Source: Treponema sp.
GTDB lineage: Bacteria > Spirochaetota > Spirochaetia > Treponematales > Treponemataceae
NCBI GenBank assembly: GCA_017619795.1
Contig: JAFZRP010000106.1
Coordinates: 1 to 45,784 of the forward strand
DNA: 45,784 bases
Reading direction: 5' to 3'
This document shows, piece after piece, positions 30,814 to 40,626 of this stretch (position 1 is the stretch's first letter; every line of letters starts with the position of its first letter). The notes beneath the pieces were generated by a model, which was not told where the DNA came from, made no database searches, and saw only the letters and a list, made by a program, of their open reading frames with translations. The position numbers and the translations under genes are program-made.

Positions 30814-33633
30814 ATGGCACAGAATGTTTTAAATCATAATCTTATCGAACAAACAATCAAAAATCATATTCACGAACAGACCTCTGTTTTTGTTTTTCCA
30901 ACCCAAACTGCAGCCGACCTTTGGGCAGACCGCGCAACGAATCCGGCGGTCACAGATGTTTCGGCAGTTGCAATGGAACGCTTTATTGCGTGGGACTCTT
31001 TTAAGGGCACTTCCATTAAGACAAAACAAAAGGACAAAAAGTCTGTTCCGTCTTCAATGCGAAAGATTTTTGCTTCAAATATTATTTCCGAGAACGCAAA
31101 GGCTCCTTTTTTTAAGACAATCATTCCGCCAAAATACGCTGCCTCTGCAGAAGGATTTTTAAACTGGCTTTCTTCTCTGCTGCCATCGCTTTCTGTCTGG
31201 AAGGCTCATTTTGAGTCCTCACTGCAAGCCGGCAATAAAAAGGATGATGAAGATGATGACCTTCTGCTGCTCTACAACCGCTACAAAGCTTTCCTCGATA
31301 AACATAATCTTTTTGATCCTGCCTGGGAAAAGCCACCTTTTATTTCGGACGGAAATCATTATTTTGTTTTCTTCCCGGAAATCTATTCCGACTATACCGA
31401 ATATAAGCCTCTGCTGGAAAACTCTCCTAAAGACATCACGCTGATTCATCTGAGCGAAAACTACGAAACTCAAGCTTCCGCAGACTCAGACACCAGTGAC
31501 TCTTCTCCTTCCGTTGACTTCTTCAACAATTCGCGAACAGAAATTAAAGCGGTTGCACTCAATCTGCGAAAGCTCCACACCGAAGACAATATCCCCTGGA
31601 ACGATATCTGCATAAGCATTCCCGACTTTGACAGCTACGGACCATACATCGACCGGGAGCTTACTCTTTATCAGATTCCACACGTAATGAAAAACGCAAG
31701 ACCTCTTTCCTCCTCTGGGGGCGGCAGTCTTTTTTCTCAAATTGCCAGCTGTGTAAGCTCTGACTTTAGTTACGAAAGCTTAAAAACTCTTCTATTAAAT
31801 AAAGAGCTTCCGTGGAAGGAGCCAATCCTAAACAACGACCTGCTGCAGTTTGGTCAGGCTAACAACTGTATCTGCAGCTTTATGTACGAAGGGAATAAGG
31901 TTGATGTCTGGGAAAAATCTTTTGCAGACCGTGGTGCCAGCGTTCATTTAATTAACTATTACAAAAGCCTTAAACGCAACCTTACCGATTTAGTCAATTC
32001 ATCCTCCTTTGAAAAAACACGCGAGCATTACTTCAACTTCCGCGAAACCTTCTTCAATATGGATGAATGCCCCGAACACACCGACCGCCTTATAAGCCGC
32101 TGTATTGCTGAGCTTGGCGGACTGATTGACCTGGAACTGGAATACCCTGAATGCAAGGCGCCGTCGCCATTTAATTTTTTTGTTTCCAGCCTTGAGGATG
32201 TAAACTATCTTGCGCAAACCGAAAATCTTGGTGTTCAGCTTCTTCCATATAAAGCGGCAGCCTGTGCACCATTTGCGGCCCACATCATCCTGGATTCAAG
32301 CCAGAGCTCACTTGCCGTTATTTACAAACAGCTTTCGTTCCTGCGCGAAGACAAACGCAAACGGTTCTTAGGCGGCAAGGACGATCCGAATGTAACAGAT
32401 TTATTTATCCGCCTTTACAATATGAACTCAACTGAAGCGCAATGCTACTTTACAGCCGCAAGTAAAACCTTCTCTGGCTACGCGCAGGCTTCCAGTTATC
32501 TTTCGGAAAATGATTATACAAAAACAGATGCCGCATCACTTTTCACCCAAGATCCTTACAAAACCGAACGCACCTGGCTGCTTTCTGACATTTCACAAAA
32601 CTCATCCGCACAAAAATCACTTGAACCTGCGGAAATTACCCAGCTCCAGAAAGACAGCTTTATCTCCTGGAAAAACAGCAGCCGCTCAGTAAAAGCCACA
32701 TCATCATCAATTACAAAAGAGACGATGGAAAAGCTTAAACAACAGCTGCAGGAAAAACGCTACAAGGAAGGCAACATCAAAATCTCCACAACTCACCTGA
32801 AAAGCTTTTTTGGCTGCCAGAGACTGTGGTTTTTGCAAAACGTCATCGACCTTAAGGAAATCTCAAACGAAGCGGAGCTTATGAATCCTTTTGCACTCGG
32901 AGAACTTTACCACAGGATTCTGGAGCTCTTCTGTAAAGAGCTTATAAAGAGCGGTCAGCAGCTCCATCTGGAAAATGAAGAGTTGACGGAGGCTCACCAC
33001 GAGCTGGTGCTTAAATGCATTGACGATGCTATAAACGAAAAAGATAAAAACAGCTTCCTTGCCCGCCAGCTTTTGCAGACAACAAAAGAGGCGCTTACTT
33101 CTGTTATGCTTGAAACTGTTAAAGCTTTTTCTGAAATGTTTGAGGGTTGTACCATTTATGCGTCGGAGCTCTGGCTGGAATACGAGCTTCCGGAAAAAAA
33201 TATTTTGTGCCAGGGAAAGATTGACTGTGTTTTACAGGAACCTGGTGACGGTACTTACATTCTTGTTGACTTTAAGAGCAGCGATGGTTCTATTCCAAAA
33301 AATCTTTATTATGAAGAACCGGAGCCCGGACAAAAAGACGAACTGCCGGACTTCCAGATGCCTATGTACATTTATCTGCTCAAAAATCAGACAAAGCCGA
33401 TTGAGGTTGAAAGATGCTGTTTCTTTAATGTATCAAAAGCCGAACAGCATGATGTTAATTTGGAAGAGCTGAAATCATCATCGCAAAAGCTTCTTGAATG
33501 CATAGACTTATATGCCGAACAGGTTTCTACAGGCGATTTTTTGAATAACTCTCAGACTGAGTTTGCAAAGTGCAACGGCTGTGCTTACAGGGCAATCTGC
33601 AGAAAAGTTTTTGTAGTAGGAAAAGGTGAATAA
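30814..33633 (+). CDS. addB: AddB/RexB-like exonuclease subunit
   Basis: A 939-aa subunit of a RecBCD-type double-strand-break nuclease. The N-terminal two thirds form the degenerate helicase-like part (VFPTQTAADLWADR at the start). The C-terminal nuclease has TTHLKSFFGCQRLWF, GELYHRILELFCKELI, GKIDCVL ... ILVDFKSS (D...D-x-K) and CNGCAYRAIC; together with the earlier Cys these form the 4Fe-4S site of AddB. ATG 30814 is the first sensible start. It is separated from addA by 2 nt, as in AddAB operons. Confidence 0.88.
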   Translation: MAQNVLNHNLIEQTIKNHIHEQTSVFVFPTQTAADLWADRATNPAVTDVSAVAMERFIAWDSFKGTSIKTKQKDKKSVPSSMRKIFASNIISENAKAPFFKTIIPPKYAASAEGFLNWLSSLLPSLSVWKAHFESSLQAGNKKDDEDDDLLLLYNRYKAFLDKHNLFDPAWEKPPFISDGNHYFVFFPEIYSDYTEYKPLLENSPKDITLIHLSENYETQASADSDTSDSSPSVDFFNNSRTEIKAVALNLRKLHTEDNIPWNDICISIPDFDSYGPYIDRELTLYQIPHVMKNARPLSSSGGGSLFSQIASCVSSDFSYESLKTLLLNKELPWKEPILNNDLLQFGQANNCICSFMYEGNKVDVWEKSFADRGASVHLINYYKSLKRNLTDLVNSSSFEKTREHYFNFRETFFNMDECPEHTDRLISRCIAELGGLIDLELEYPECKAPSPFNFFVSSLEDVNYLAQTENLGVQLLPYKAAACAPFAAHIILDSSQSSLAVIYKQLSFLREDKRKRFLGGKDDPNVTDLFIRLYNMNSTEAQCYFTAASKTFSGYAQASSYLSENDYTKTDAASLFTQDPYKTERTWLLSDISQNSSAQKSLEPAEITQLQKDSFISWKNSSRSVKATSSSITKETMEKLKQQLQEKRYKEGNIKISTTHLKSFFGCQRLWFLQNVIDLKEISNEAELMNPFALGELYHRILELFCKELIKSGQQLHLENEELTEAHHELVLKCIDDAINEKDKNSFLARQLLQTTKEALTSVMLETVKAFSEMFEGCTIYASELWLEYELPEKNILCQGKIDCVLQEPGDGTYILVDFKSSDGSIPKNLYYEEPEPGQKDELPDFQMPMYIYLLKNQTKPIEVERCCFFNVSKAEQHDVNLEELKSSSQKLLECIDLYAEQVSTGDFLNNSQTEFAKCNGCAYRAICRKVFVVGKGE

Positions 33634-33635
33634 TT

Positions 33636-36600
33636 ATGAGCAGCGAAAATAAATCAAACGTAAGAAAAATTGACCAATATCAGAGAGCCGCAATCGATAC
33701 TGTAAAAAACTCTGTTGTAAGTGCAGGCGCGGGTTCGGGAAAAACTACGGTTCTTTCTGAACGCTTTACCGATCTTGTTATAAACCGAGGCTGTAAGGTC
33801 GAAGAGATTTTGACGCTCACCTTTACAAAAAAGGCAACGGTAGAAATGTCCTCGCGCATCTATAAGGTTTTAAAAGAAAAAGCCCCACAGCAGGCAGAGG
33901 AGTTTTACAAGGCTAACATCAAAACTCTCGACAGCTATTGTAATTCGGTTGCTAAGGCCGGCGCATATCTTTACGGAATCACTCCTGATTTTACACAGGA
34001 CGAAGATGCTATTACACAGCTTGCACAACAGGCTGCTCTTCCTTTTATTTTACAGCACAGGGATAACCTTGCGATTAAAGCGCTTGTAAGCACAAAGAAT
34101 TATGAAGAAATTGCGTCGCAGCTTTTTGTTGAATCAATCTTGCAGAACTCTACGGTTGCCGAACCGATTGATTTTGATAAATGCCTTGAACACCAAAAGG
34201 CAGAAATCCTTTCTGTATGGAACGAAGAAACAAAACATATTGATGATTTATTCTGGCAGCTTAAAAATGCTCTTGATGATTTTGAAGGCAACCGCGGAAT
34301 TAAGTTTATTTCAGCATTAACTCCTCTTGTTGATGCAGGGCTCCCCGAAGCACCAGTGCTTACAGACAAAATTATTGAAGCCTCCGATTCCGATAAAGCT
34401 TCTCTTTCTGCTATGGCTGAGTATGTTAATGCAGTAAGCAATCTTGCTTTTATTTCACAGGCAGGAACCAGAGAAAACAGCCAGGCTCTCAAAGATATAT
34501 TAAACGAAATGCGCGGAGAAAGCGGTACATTGGTTTCTGTTATAAACTTTGTTTCGGGCTATAATATTACAAAGCAACTGTTGCCGCTGCTCAAAGAGTT
34601 TCAGGACAAAATCAACAATATAAAACGAAGCACCGGAGTTCTTTCTTTTAAAGATATTGCTAACCTTGCTGTGTGCATACTGCGCGACTATCCCGAAATC
34701 CGCCAGATTGAAAAGGAACGCTACAAGGCGATAATGATAGACGAGTTCCAGGACAACAACCAGCAGCAGCGCGATATGCTTTTTATGCTTGCCGAAAAAC
34801 TGGACCGCCACGAAAAAGGAGTACCTGAGGTTCAGGATTTGTGTCCCGATAAACTCTTTTTTGTCGGCGATGAAAAGCAGAGTATTTACCGTTTCCGCGG
34901 TGCAGATGTTTCTGTTTTCCGTGCGCTATCAAAAGATTTTAAAGACGGCAATTTGAGCATGTCTACAAACTATCGTTCGCATCCTTCTCTTATCACAGCG
35001 TTCAACACAATCTTTGGCGGACCACGTTCTGTTTTCTACACCGAGGCTGATGAAAACGAATCGGAGCCGCTACCAGATTACGAAGCTGTTTATCACAATG
35101 TAACTATGCCTGAGGATAAAGCAAAAGAAGTAAGCAAAAATCCTAATCTTATAAAAACACCGCACATTCATATTGCCCGCTACAACTCAGATCAGGAAGC
35201 TGAGTATTCTATGTTTATAGAAGAAGAGGCTGAAGCAATCTGGATTGCAAAAAAGATTGCGCAGCTTATAACAACGGGTGTAAACGGAAACGTCTACAAG
35301 CCGGATGATATTGCAATTCTTATGAGGAGCTATGCGCTGCAGCCTTTGTACGAACGAACCCTTTTGAATTATGGAATCCCGTACAACACCGAAACTGTTA
35401 CTGGCTTTTTTGCAGACGGTCCTGTGAACGACATCATCTCTTTTTTGAGTATCTGCATAAATGATAATGATAATATTTCTTATGCGCAGGTTCTTCGATC
35501 TCCGTTTGTAAATCTCTCTATAGAAGAAACCGATGTAATTATTCTTGCCGGAAAAAAGCCTTTTGAATGTACGGAGGATGAGCTTGCCGGACTTCTTAAT
35601 CCAGACAGCTTAAACCGTTATTCGCACATAAAAGCCTTTTTTGAAAAAATGCAGAGTGCTGTAAAATCCGAGCCGATTACAAAGCTTATAACTATGCTCT
35701 GGTACGATTCGGGCTATAGATTCGAAACTCTCTGGAACAACAAGGTAAATATGTACAGCAAGCTTTATGACCTTTTGTTTGAGCTGGCACATAATGCGGA
35801 ACAAAGCAGCATGAATCTTACTGCCTTTATTGACAGTGTACGCGCTTACACCGACGAAAGAAGCAAGCTTGAAAATATGGACATCCCTATGGAGCAATCC
35901 TCTGGCGTTCACATTCTTACAATCCACAAAAGCAAGGGACTTGAATACAAGGTTGTTTTTATCTGCGCAACCCACAAAAAAGGAATGAACGATTCAAACA
36001 CCTCTCCTGTTTTTTCCAGCCCTGAGTATGGAATCACTATCAACACTCCTCCTTCTGAGTTTTTCCCTGGTTCTAAATCGAATTATTTTTACGAAAAAAT
36101 GAAGGCCCTAAACACTCAGATGAAAAACGCCGAGCTCAGACGTCTTACTTACGTTGCCTTAACCCGCGCCATAGATGAACTGTATATCACAAACGGAAAG
36201 TACAAGCTGAACTCAAACGCAGAGGATTCTTACTGCCCTGGTTCCGAAAAACAGCTTGATTCAATTTATCACGCACTTGAACCGTCAATAAATTACTTTG
36301 AAGGAGACACGTTTGACGGCATTAAGTTTTATGACACCGAAGATATTCCTCCTTATGTCCTGGATGCCGAAACCGAAGATGCTACCGCCCGCCCGAATAC
36401 TGTCCGCGCAAAAGCCACCTTTATTGACGCTGTAGAAAAATCTGCCGTGTATGAAAATGCTGAGGTTATAATCACGGAAGCTGTGCCTAACAAATATGCG
36501 TCACCAAGTCAGCTTCATAAGGTTGATGATGAATCGGGCTTCTTCGAAAGACAAACTGCTTCTGCAACCGGCGACACTGTTTCCCCGCTGGACGCTTATG

Positions 36601-37205
36601 CCGCCAAGTTAGGCACCCCTTACCCGGAAATCAACGACATTGTAATCGCTTCAATTCCAAAGAAGGATGGCAAACCCGATCCACAAGCTGAACCGCGGTT
36701 TGGCTTTACTAACTTTGGTACAATTGCCCACGCCTATATGGAAGCCGTTGTCACCGGCGAGCCTGCAACCTATTCCAACCGGGATATTGTCGGACTCGAA
36801 AACAACACGAAAAGCTTGAACACAATAATTTCCATTTGTCAGGAAATGCAGCAAAAACTCCGCGACTCAGACCTTGGCAAGCAAGCAATTAACGCAAACT
36901 GGCACAAAGCCGAATATCCTTTCCGTAGCCGAATCGGAAGCAAAATCATCAAAGGAATAATCGACCTTATTTTCCAAAACGCCGACGGCACCTACACCAT
37001 CGTTGACTACAAAACCAACCAGACGATTGCCCCGGACCTTTACTATAACCAGCTTGCCTGTTACCGCCAGGCCGTTGCGGCAACATTTGGAGTGCCTAAC
37101 ACCAAAATTAAGTGTGTGCTCTATTACCTGCGCTTTGGCCAAGCTGTGGACATTACCGAAGAGTGCAGTAAGGTTGATTTAGAAAAGGTTGTGGATGAGT
37201 TGTAA
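33636..37205 (+). CDS. addA: AddA/RexA-like helicase-nuclease
   Basis: A 1189-aa UvrD-family helicase with a C-terminal nuclease, the partner of AddB in end resection. Motifs in order: IDQYQRAAIDTVKNSVV, Walker A SAGAGSGKTTVL, LTFTKKATVEMSSRI, MIDEFQDNNQQQRDML, GDEKQSIYRFRGADVSVF, NYRSHPSLI, LTIHKSKGLEYKVVFI and YVALTRAIDELYI. The nuclease follows: GTIAHAYMEAVV, KGIIDLIF, YTIVDYKTNQ, YYNQLACYRQAV. AAGGTGA precedes the ATG. Full family length and no damage. Confidence 0.95.
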   Translation: MSSENKSNVRKIDQYQRAAIDTVKNSVVSAGAGSGKTTVLSERFTDLVINRGCKVEEILTLTFTKKATVEMSSRIYKVLKEKAPQQAEEFYKANIKTLDSYCNSVAKAGAYLYGITPDFTQDEDAITQLAQQAALPFILQHRDNLAIKALVSTKNYEEIASQLFVESILQNSTVAEPIDFDKCLEHQKAEILSVWNEETKHIDDLFWQLKNALDDFEGNRGIKFISALTPLVDAGLPEAPVLTDKIIEASDSDKASLSAMAEYVNAVSNLAFISQAGTRENSQALKDILNEMRGESGTLVSVINFVSGYNITKQLLPLLKEFQDKINNIKRSTGVLSFKDIANLAVCILRDYPEIRQIEKERYKAIMIDEFQDNNQQQRDMLFMLAEKLDRHEKGVPEVQDLCPDKLFFVGDEKQSIYRFRGADVSVFRALSKDFKDGNLSMSTNYRSHPSLITAFNTIFGGPRSVFYTEADENESEPLPDYEAVYHNVTMPEDKAKEVSKNPNLIKTPHIHIARYNSDQEAEYSMFIEEEAEAIWIAKKIAQLITTGVNGNVYKPDDIAILMRSYALQPLYERTLLNYGIPYNTETVTGFFADGPVNDIISFLSICINDNDNISYAQVLRSPFVNLSIEETDVIILAGKKPFECTEDELAGLLNPDSLNRYSHIKAFFEKMQSAVKSEPITKLITMLWYDSGYRFETLWNNKVNMYSKLYDLLFELAHNAEQSSMNLTAFIDSVRAYTDERSKLENMDIPMEQSSGVHILTIHKSKGLEYKVVFICATHKKGMNDSNTSPVFSSPEYGITINTPPSEFFPGSKSNYFYEKMKALNTQMKNAELRRLTYVALTRAIDELYITNGKYKLNSNAEDSYCPGSEKQLDSIYHALEPSINYFEGDTFDGIKFYDTEDIPPYVLDAETEDATARPNTVRAKATFIDAVEKSAVYENAEVIITEAVPNKYASPSQLHKVDDESGFFERQTASATGDTVSPLDAYAAKLGTPYPEINDIVIASIPKKDGKPDPQAEPRFGFTNFGTIAHAYMEAVVTGEPATYSNRDIVGLENNTKSLNTIISICQEMQQKLRDSDLGKQAINANWHKAEYPFRSRIGSKIIKGIIDLIFQNADGTYTIVDYKTNQTIAPDLYYNQLACYRQAVAATFGVPNTKIKCVLYYLRFGQAVDITEECSKVDLEKVVDEL

Positions 37206-37218
37206 GGAAGGGAATCAT

Positions 37219-38547
37219 TTAATACTCCAGACAATTTTCAAAATGCTTTCTATCAAGATTGACTGTGTAAACCTTCTTCTTATGTTGTAAGACCATTTCA
37301 ACGGTTTCATAATCTTGTAAATCTTCAAGATTAAAGTTCTGCTGATTGATTCCGTTGATTGATAGCACATAATCTCCCAGCTTTATTTCTGGACAAAGTT
37401 TTTTGTTATTTTGATAATACAAACTTGAAACTCTAAGTTTATGATTATACTTATCTCTTATTAGATTTAATCCATAATAACCATATCGATTTCCTCCACC
37501 TGATGTATAAACAAGTAGCATACTGTGTTTTGGAAAATCATATTCTATAGGATTAAGATATAACCTTGAGTTTTTATAATCCAAATATATATCAAAATTA
37601 CGGAGAACTGTTTCACCCAGCATAACAAAATTGTCCAAACCAATAATCATATAATTCTTTTGCGAAACAATAGGTAAGTTTTTACACTCTTTACCAATGA
37701 AATCCATTGAATCTATTAGTCCCATATAACGTCTTAAACCAGACATCCGTAATTCTATTTTACCATCTATCTTTTTAGACATTTTTTTGTATAAATTATA
37801 AGGAATATAATTTGTATTACCGCCAGTATCCAGTTTTACAAGATATCTTTTATTTTCAATTGTTAAAGGGATTTCTAATACAAAAGCATTTTTCTGTTCA
37901 AGCAAATATTCAATACCTTTTGGTTTAAAACCATTATCAAAAAAAATAAGCTTTTTATCTTTTGCAGAAAATAACAATGGTAATTCTGATAATATCCTCA
38001 TTCCAAGAAAACCGTTAACAGGTGTTCCGTCATCAAGACAACCAAAATCATCTACATCAGACGGCATAAAAAGCACATCCTTCATAACAAAGCCTTCTGC
38101 AATAAACTCTGGAATAATCACACCTTTTACTTTACCGTTAGCTTGTGGAGAATAAGTATACGAATTATAAAACTTAAATCTTTCTTCAAATGCAATTCCA
38201 AAAGTTTTTAGTGTATTCTGCGAGATTACATTCCCCTGGGCTCCTGTATCTACAATAAAACAAACATCCCTTTCTTCATTATGATTTTTTATTTTAGCTT
38301 TGATAGCATAAGTTCCCAAAATATATTCATAAAGCTTTGTTGAACCATCTCCTTCAAGACTAAACGCCCCCAGTGAATTATTGATAACATCTTCATTACT
38401 CCAGCTGTCAACATTATCATGCGTATAATTAAAAGTGATATTACCGATTTTTGATGTTTTATTAATTCCTACTTTTTTTGTTGTTGTACATGAATTATAA
38501 ATAAATAAACTCATAATAATTATTGGTATTCCTTTGATTTTATTCAT
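37219..38547 (-). CDS. Retropepsin-like aspartyl protease with PDZ domain, lipoprotein
   Basis: About 442 aa. ATG 38547 (GGAG 6 nt upstream) gives MNKIKGIPIIIMSLFIYNSC, a lipoprotein signal. Two retropepsin-type lobes follow: CFIVDTGAQGNVIS and VKLDTGGNTNYIP, each with the D-T/S-G triad, and GFLGMRILSELPLLF as the hydrophobic flap-side strand. The tail GDYVLSINGINQQNFNLEDL is PDZ-like. Bacterial proteins of this type act in the periplasm or at the surface; substrate unknown. It overlaps the end of the half-size homologue upstream and ends 13 bp from addA, tail to tail. Confidence 0.85.
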   Translation of the reverse strand: MNKIKGIPIIIMSLFIYNSCTTTKKVGINKTSKIGNITFNYTHDNVDSWSNEDVINNSLGAFSLEGDGSTKLYEYILGTYAIKAKIKNHNEERDVCFIVDTGAQGNVISQNTLKTFGIAFEERFKFYNSYTYSPQANGKVKGVIIPEFIAEGFVMKDVLFMPSDVDDFGCLDDGTPVNGFLGMRILSELPLLFSAKDKKLIFFDNGFKPKGIEYLLEQKNAFVLEIPLTIENKRYLVKLDTGGNTNYIPYNLYKKMSKKIDGKIELRMSGLRRYMGLIDSMDFIGKECKNLPIVSQKNYMIIGLDNFVMLGETVLRNFDIYLDYKNSRLYLNPIEYDFPKHSMLLVYTSGGGNRYGYYGLNLIRDKYNHKLRVSSLYYQNNKKLCPEIKLGDYVLSINGINQQNFNLEDLQDYETVEMVLQHKKKVYTVNLDRKHFENCLEY

Positions 38548-38827
38548 AATTGACTCCAATAGTTTTCTCATTCCAATCATTGTTTGGTAAAAATTGTAAT
38601 ATTTTTGTTGTACCAACCTTTGTTAATAAATTATAGTTACTTCCTGTATCAACAAGAAAACGAAATGTTTCTCCATTTATTATAATATTTACAATAGGTC
38701 TACCTTCAGAAAAATAAAAAACGTCATCATCAAAAGAATTATATTTTATTTCGCTATCAATTTTTGATGTTGAACAATTTATGAAAACTATCGAAACAAA
38801 CAGTAACTCCCAAAGAAATCTTTTCAG
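38540..38827 (-). CDS. Half-size retropepsin-like lipoprotein with CTG start
   Basis: A 95-residue frame with a clear lipoprotein signal (MKRFLWELLFVSIVFIN then C) and one protease lobe, IIINGETFRFLVDTGSNYNLLT. No ATG, GTG or TTG lies in frame before the signal; the CTG at 38827 has AAAGGA 8 nt upstream and overlaps the TGA of a 20-codon upstream frame (CTGA in place of the usual ATGA). It ends inside the start of the full-length protease gene. It is either a CTG-started gene or a recently broken one. One lobe could work only as a homodimer, as in viral retropepsins. Confidence 0.55.
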   Translation of the reverse strand: MKRFLWELLFVSIVFINCSTSKIDSEIKYNSFDDDVFYFSEGRPIVNIIINGETFRFLVDTGSNYNLLTKVGTTKILQFLPNNDWNEKTIGVNYE

Positions 38828-38886
38828 AAACAGTTCCTTTCTGTTTCTTCATCGTATTCAATTTCACCTTCCGCTTTTTTCAACAT
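38824..38886 (-). other. 20-codon acidic frame, probably the displaced end of the Fic remnant
   Basis: Reads MLKKAEGEIEYDEETERNCF. It starts two bases below the Fic remnant stop in another frame and could be the original Fic C-terminus after a frameshift. Its stop overlaps the CTG start of the lipoprotein frame. Confidence 0.35.
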
Positions 38887-38887
38887 A

Positions 38888-39106
38888 TCATTTGTACAAG
38901 TCAGCCTGATTAATGAACAAATCTACAAGACTCTTGTTTATATAATAGTTGCTTGTGTTTATTTTGATTTTTTCTGCAAGTCCGTTTTCAACAATTATAT
39001 CCAGATACTTTGAAGCAGTAAAGCGGCTTACTTCCAAATCACGTTCAATATACTCAATTTTAGTGTAAGGATGTCTGAATAGATTATTCACAAAAGTTTT
39101 CTTCAA
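38888..39106 (-). pseudogene. C-terminal remnant of a Fic-family protein
   Basis: A 72-aa frame, LFRHPYTKIEYIERDLEVSR followed by FTASKYLDIIVENGL and KINTSNYYINKSLVDLF. This is the winged-helix tail found at the end of many Fic proteins; the Fic core with HPFxxGNGR is absent here and upstream. It overlaps the end of the S41 peptidase gene by 23 bp, so the peptidase end and the Fic end were joined by a deletion or insertion. It could still be translated as a small DNA-binding protein. Confidence 0.65.
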
Positions 39107-40496
39107 TACCTTTTAACACTCGCTTTAGTTTCTTGTCAGAAGTAAGATACACAAGTGTCTTTAACAATGAATATTTTGTTACCCAATAATCAGGGTAAAA
39201 GCCCTTGTAATCTCCATGCCAATGAGGATTATCCTGTGTGAACTTCATCTCTTTATATGAGTCACTGCACAAATCAATTAAAATGTCTGAATGCGGCAGC
39301 TTATAAGTCAACTTTCCGCCAAAATCAAAACAACCTCTTGAATTACAACCGAGCAAAATTACATTATCAAACATATAGGATTCTGTAATAAACAATTCTG
39401 CAGCAGAAGCAGTATAGTAATTCATAAGGATAATGAGATTACCCTTGAAATTGCAGTCAAACTCATAGTAATCATAATTATCCTGTTCAAAATAAAAGCC
39501 TTCGCTCTTTTTCAGTTTTTCTTCTTCATTTTTATTATAAGAACCTGGATTATTATTCATAACCTCAAGAAAGTTTTGATTTATATAATCTGAATAATAA
39601 CGCTTGTGCCCGCTGTATAAAGACTCAAGCTTTTTTTGAAACTCACGCTGTTTTCCATAATCTCTACCGGCGGCAAGTCTTTGCAAAAAAGGATAAAAGC
39701 TTCTTTCCATTCCACCGATATTTCCACGCAAATCAACAATAATATTTTCGTACTCATTTTCATCAAAGGATTTCATATACTCAATCAGAGTATTCTGAAG
39801 CTCCCGATATTTAGTAGCATCATCCCAGGAAAAAACAAAATCATTAAAGCTGATATAGAAGGTTTTGTTGGTAGATTTCATTCCAATTCCAGATTCCTCA
39901 TGCTTAAGAGTTGGCAATCCATAAAGCGGAACCGTATAATCATTGTTGTCTACAGAAACAATTCCTTCTTCTACCCAGTTTTCTGCTAGAATACCAAAAC
40001 GATAAAACTCCCTTCCTTTACCTTCGTTATCTGTCAGCTTGAACAAGTTTTCAACATTACCAGTATATTTTCCGCCTTTTCTAATTTTAGTATAATCATT
40101 CTGAATGCAGTAATAATCACCATCACGCTTTTCAAAAATAATAAATGAATAATTCCACAACCAGTATTTTGCCCCATAAAAGTGATTTTGATTATAAACA
40201 GCAAAATGATTGTTCGGTATCTTCTGCGCATTTTCAAGAACAGTTCCGTAACAGGTAACTAACACATCGCTGTTTATTGCATCGTCAAAGTTACATTGTT
40301 CCAGATAGCTTTGTTTTATTTGACTAACAACTTCATCAATATCAAAGCCCAGCTCTTTTTCATACTCGTACTGTGCATTTGCCTGTATGTAGATTTCCTT
40401 AAAATACTGAAGATTTTCATCCAGTTCTTTTTCATTTGAAAAAACACTAAAAGCTAGCAAAACAGATAATAAAATTATAAAACTTTTTGATTTCAT
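39084..40496 (-). CDS. S41-family peptidase, secreted
   Basis: A 470-aa protein. Signal peptide MKSKSFIILLSVLLAFSVFS. The C-terminal-processing-peptidase fold is seen in NIIVDLRGNIGGMERSFYPF, LIILMNYYTASAAELFI (nucleophile Ser in TASAAE) and GCNSRGCFDFGG. A PDZ domain is not evident. Periplasmic or surface location is likely. GTGAGG lies 5-6 nt before the ATG. Relatives without PDZ are common in Treponema and Bacteroidetes, with unknown targets. Confidence 0.85.
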   Translation of the reverse strand: MKSKSFIILLSVLLAFSVFSNEKELDENLQYFKEIYIQANAQYEYEKELGFDIDEVVSQIKQSYLEQCNFDDAINSDVLVTCYGTVLENAQKIPNNHFAVYNQNHFYGAKYWLWNYSFIIFEKRDGDYYCIQNDYTKIRKGGKYTGNVENLFKLTDNEGKGREFYRFGILAENWVEEGIVSVDNNDYTVPLYGLPTLKHEESGIGMKSTNKTFYISFNDFVFSWDDATKYRELQNTLIEYMKSFDENEYENIIVDLRGNIGGMERSFYPFLQRLAAGRDYGKQREFQKKLESLYSGHKRYYSDYINQNFLEVMNNNPGSYNKNEEEKLKKSEGFYFEQDNYDYYEFDCNFKGNLIILMNYYTASAAELFITESYMFDNVILLGCNSRGCFDFGGKLTYKLPHSDILIDLCSDSYKEMKFTQDNPHWHGDYKGFYPDYWVTKYSLLKTLVYLTSDKKLKRVLKGIEENFCE

Positions 40497-40626
40497 ACAG
40501 ACCTCACTTTTTCAACCCGTTTTTTTCATAAATCAAACATATAAAAAAAATACATTTTATTCCACATTATATCACACATAAATTATTCTCAAGGTAATAA
40601 AAGATACAAAAAGGCTGGTAATAACA

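Noticed and set aside
38795..38891. 31-codon frame starting MKKQKGTVSEKISLG
   Set aside because: Has an ATG but runs out of frame with the clear lipoprotein signal and DTGS site on the same strand.
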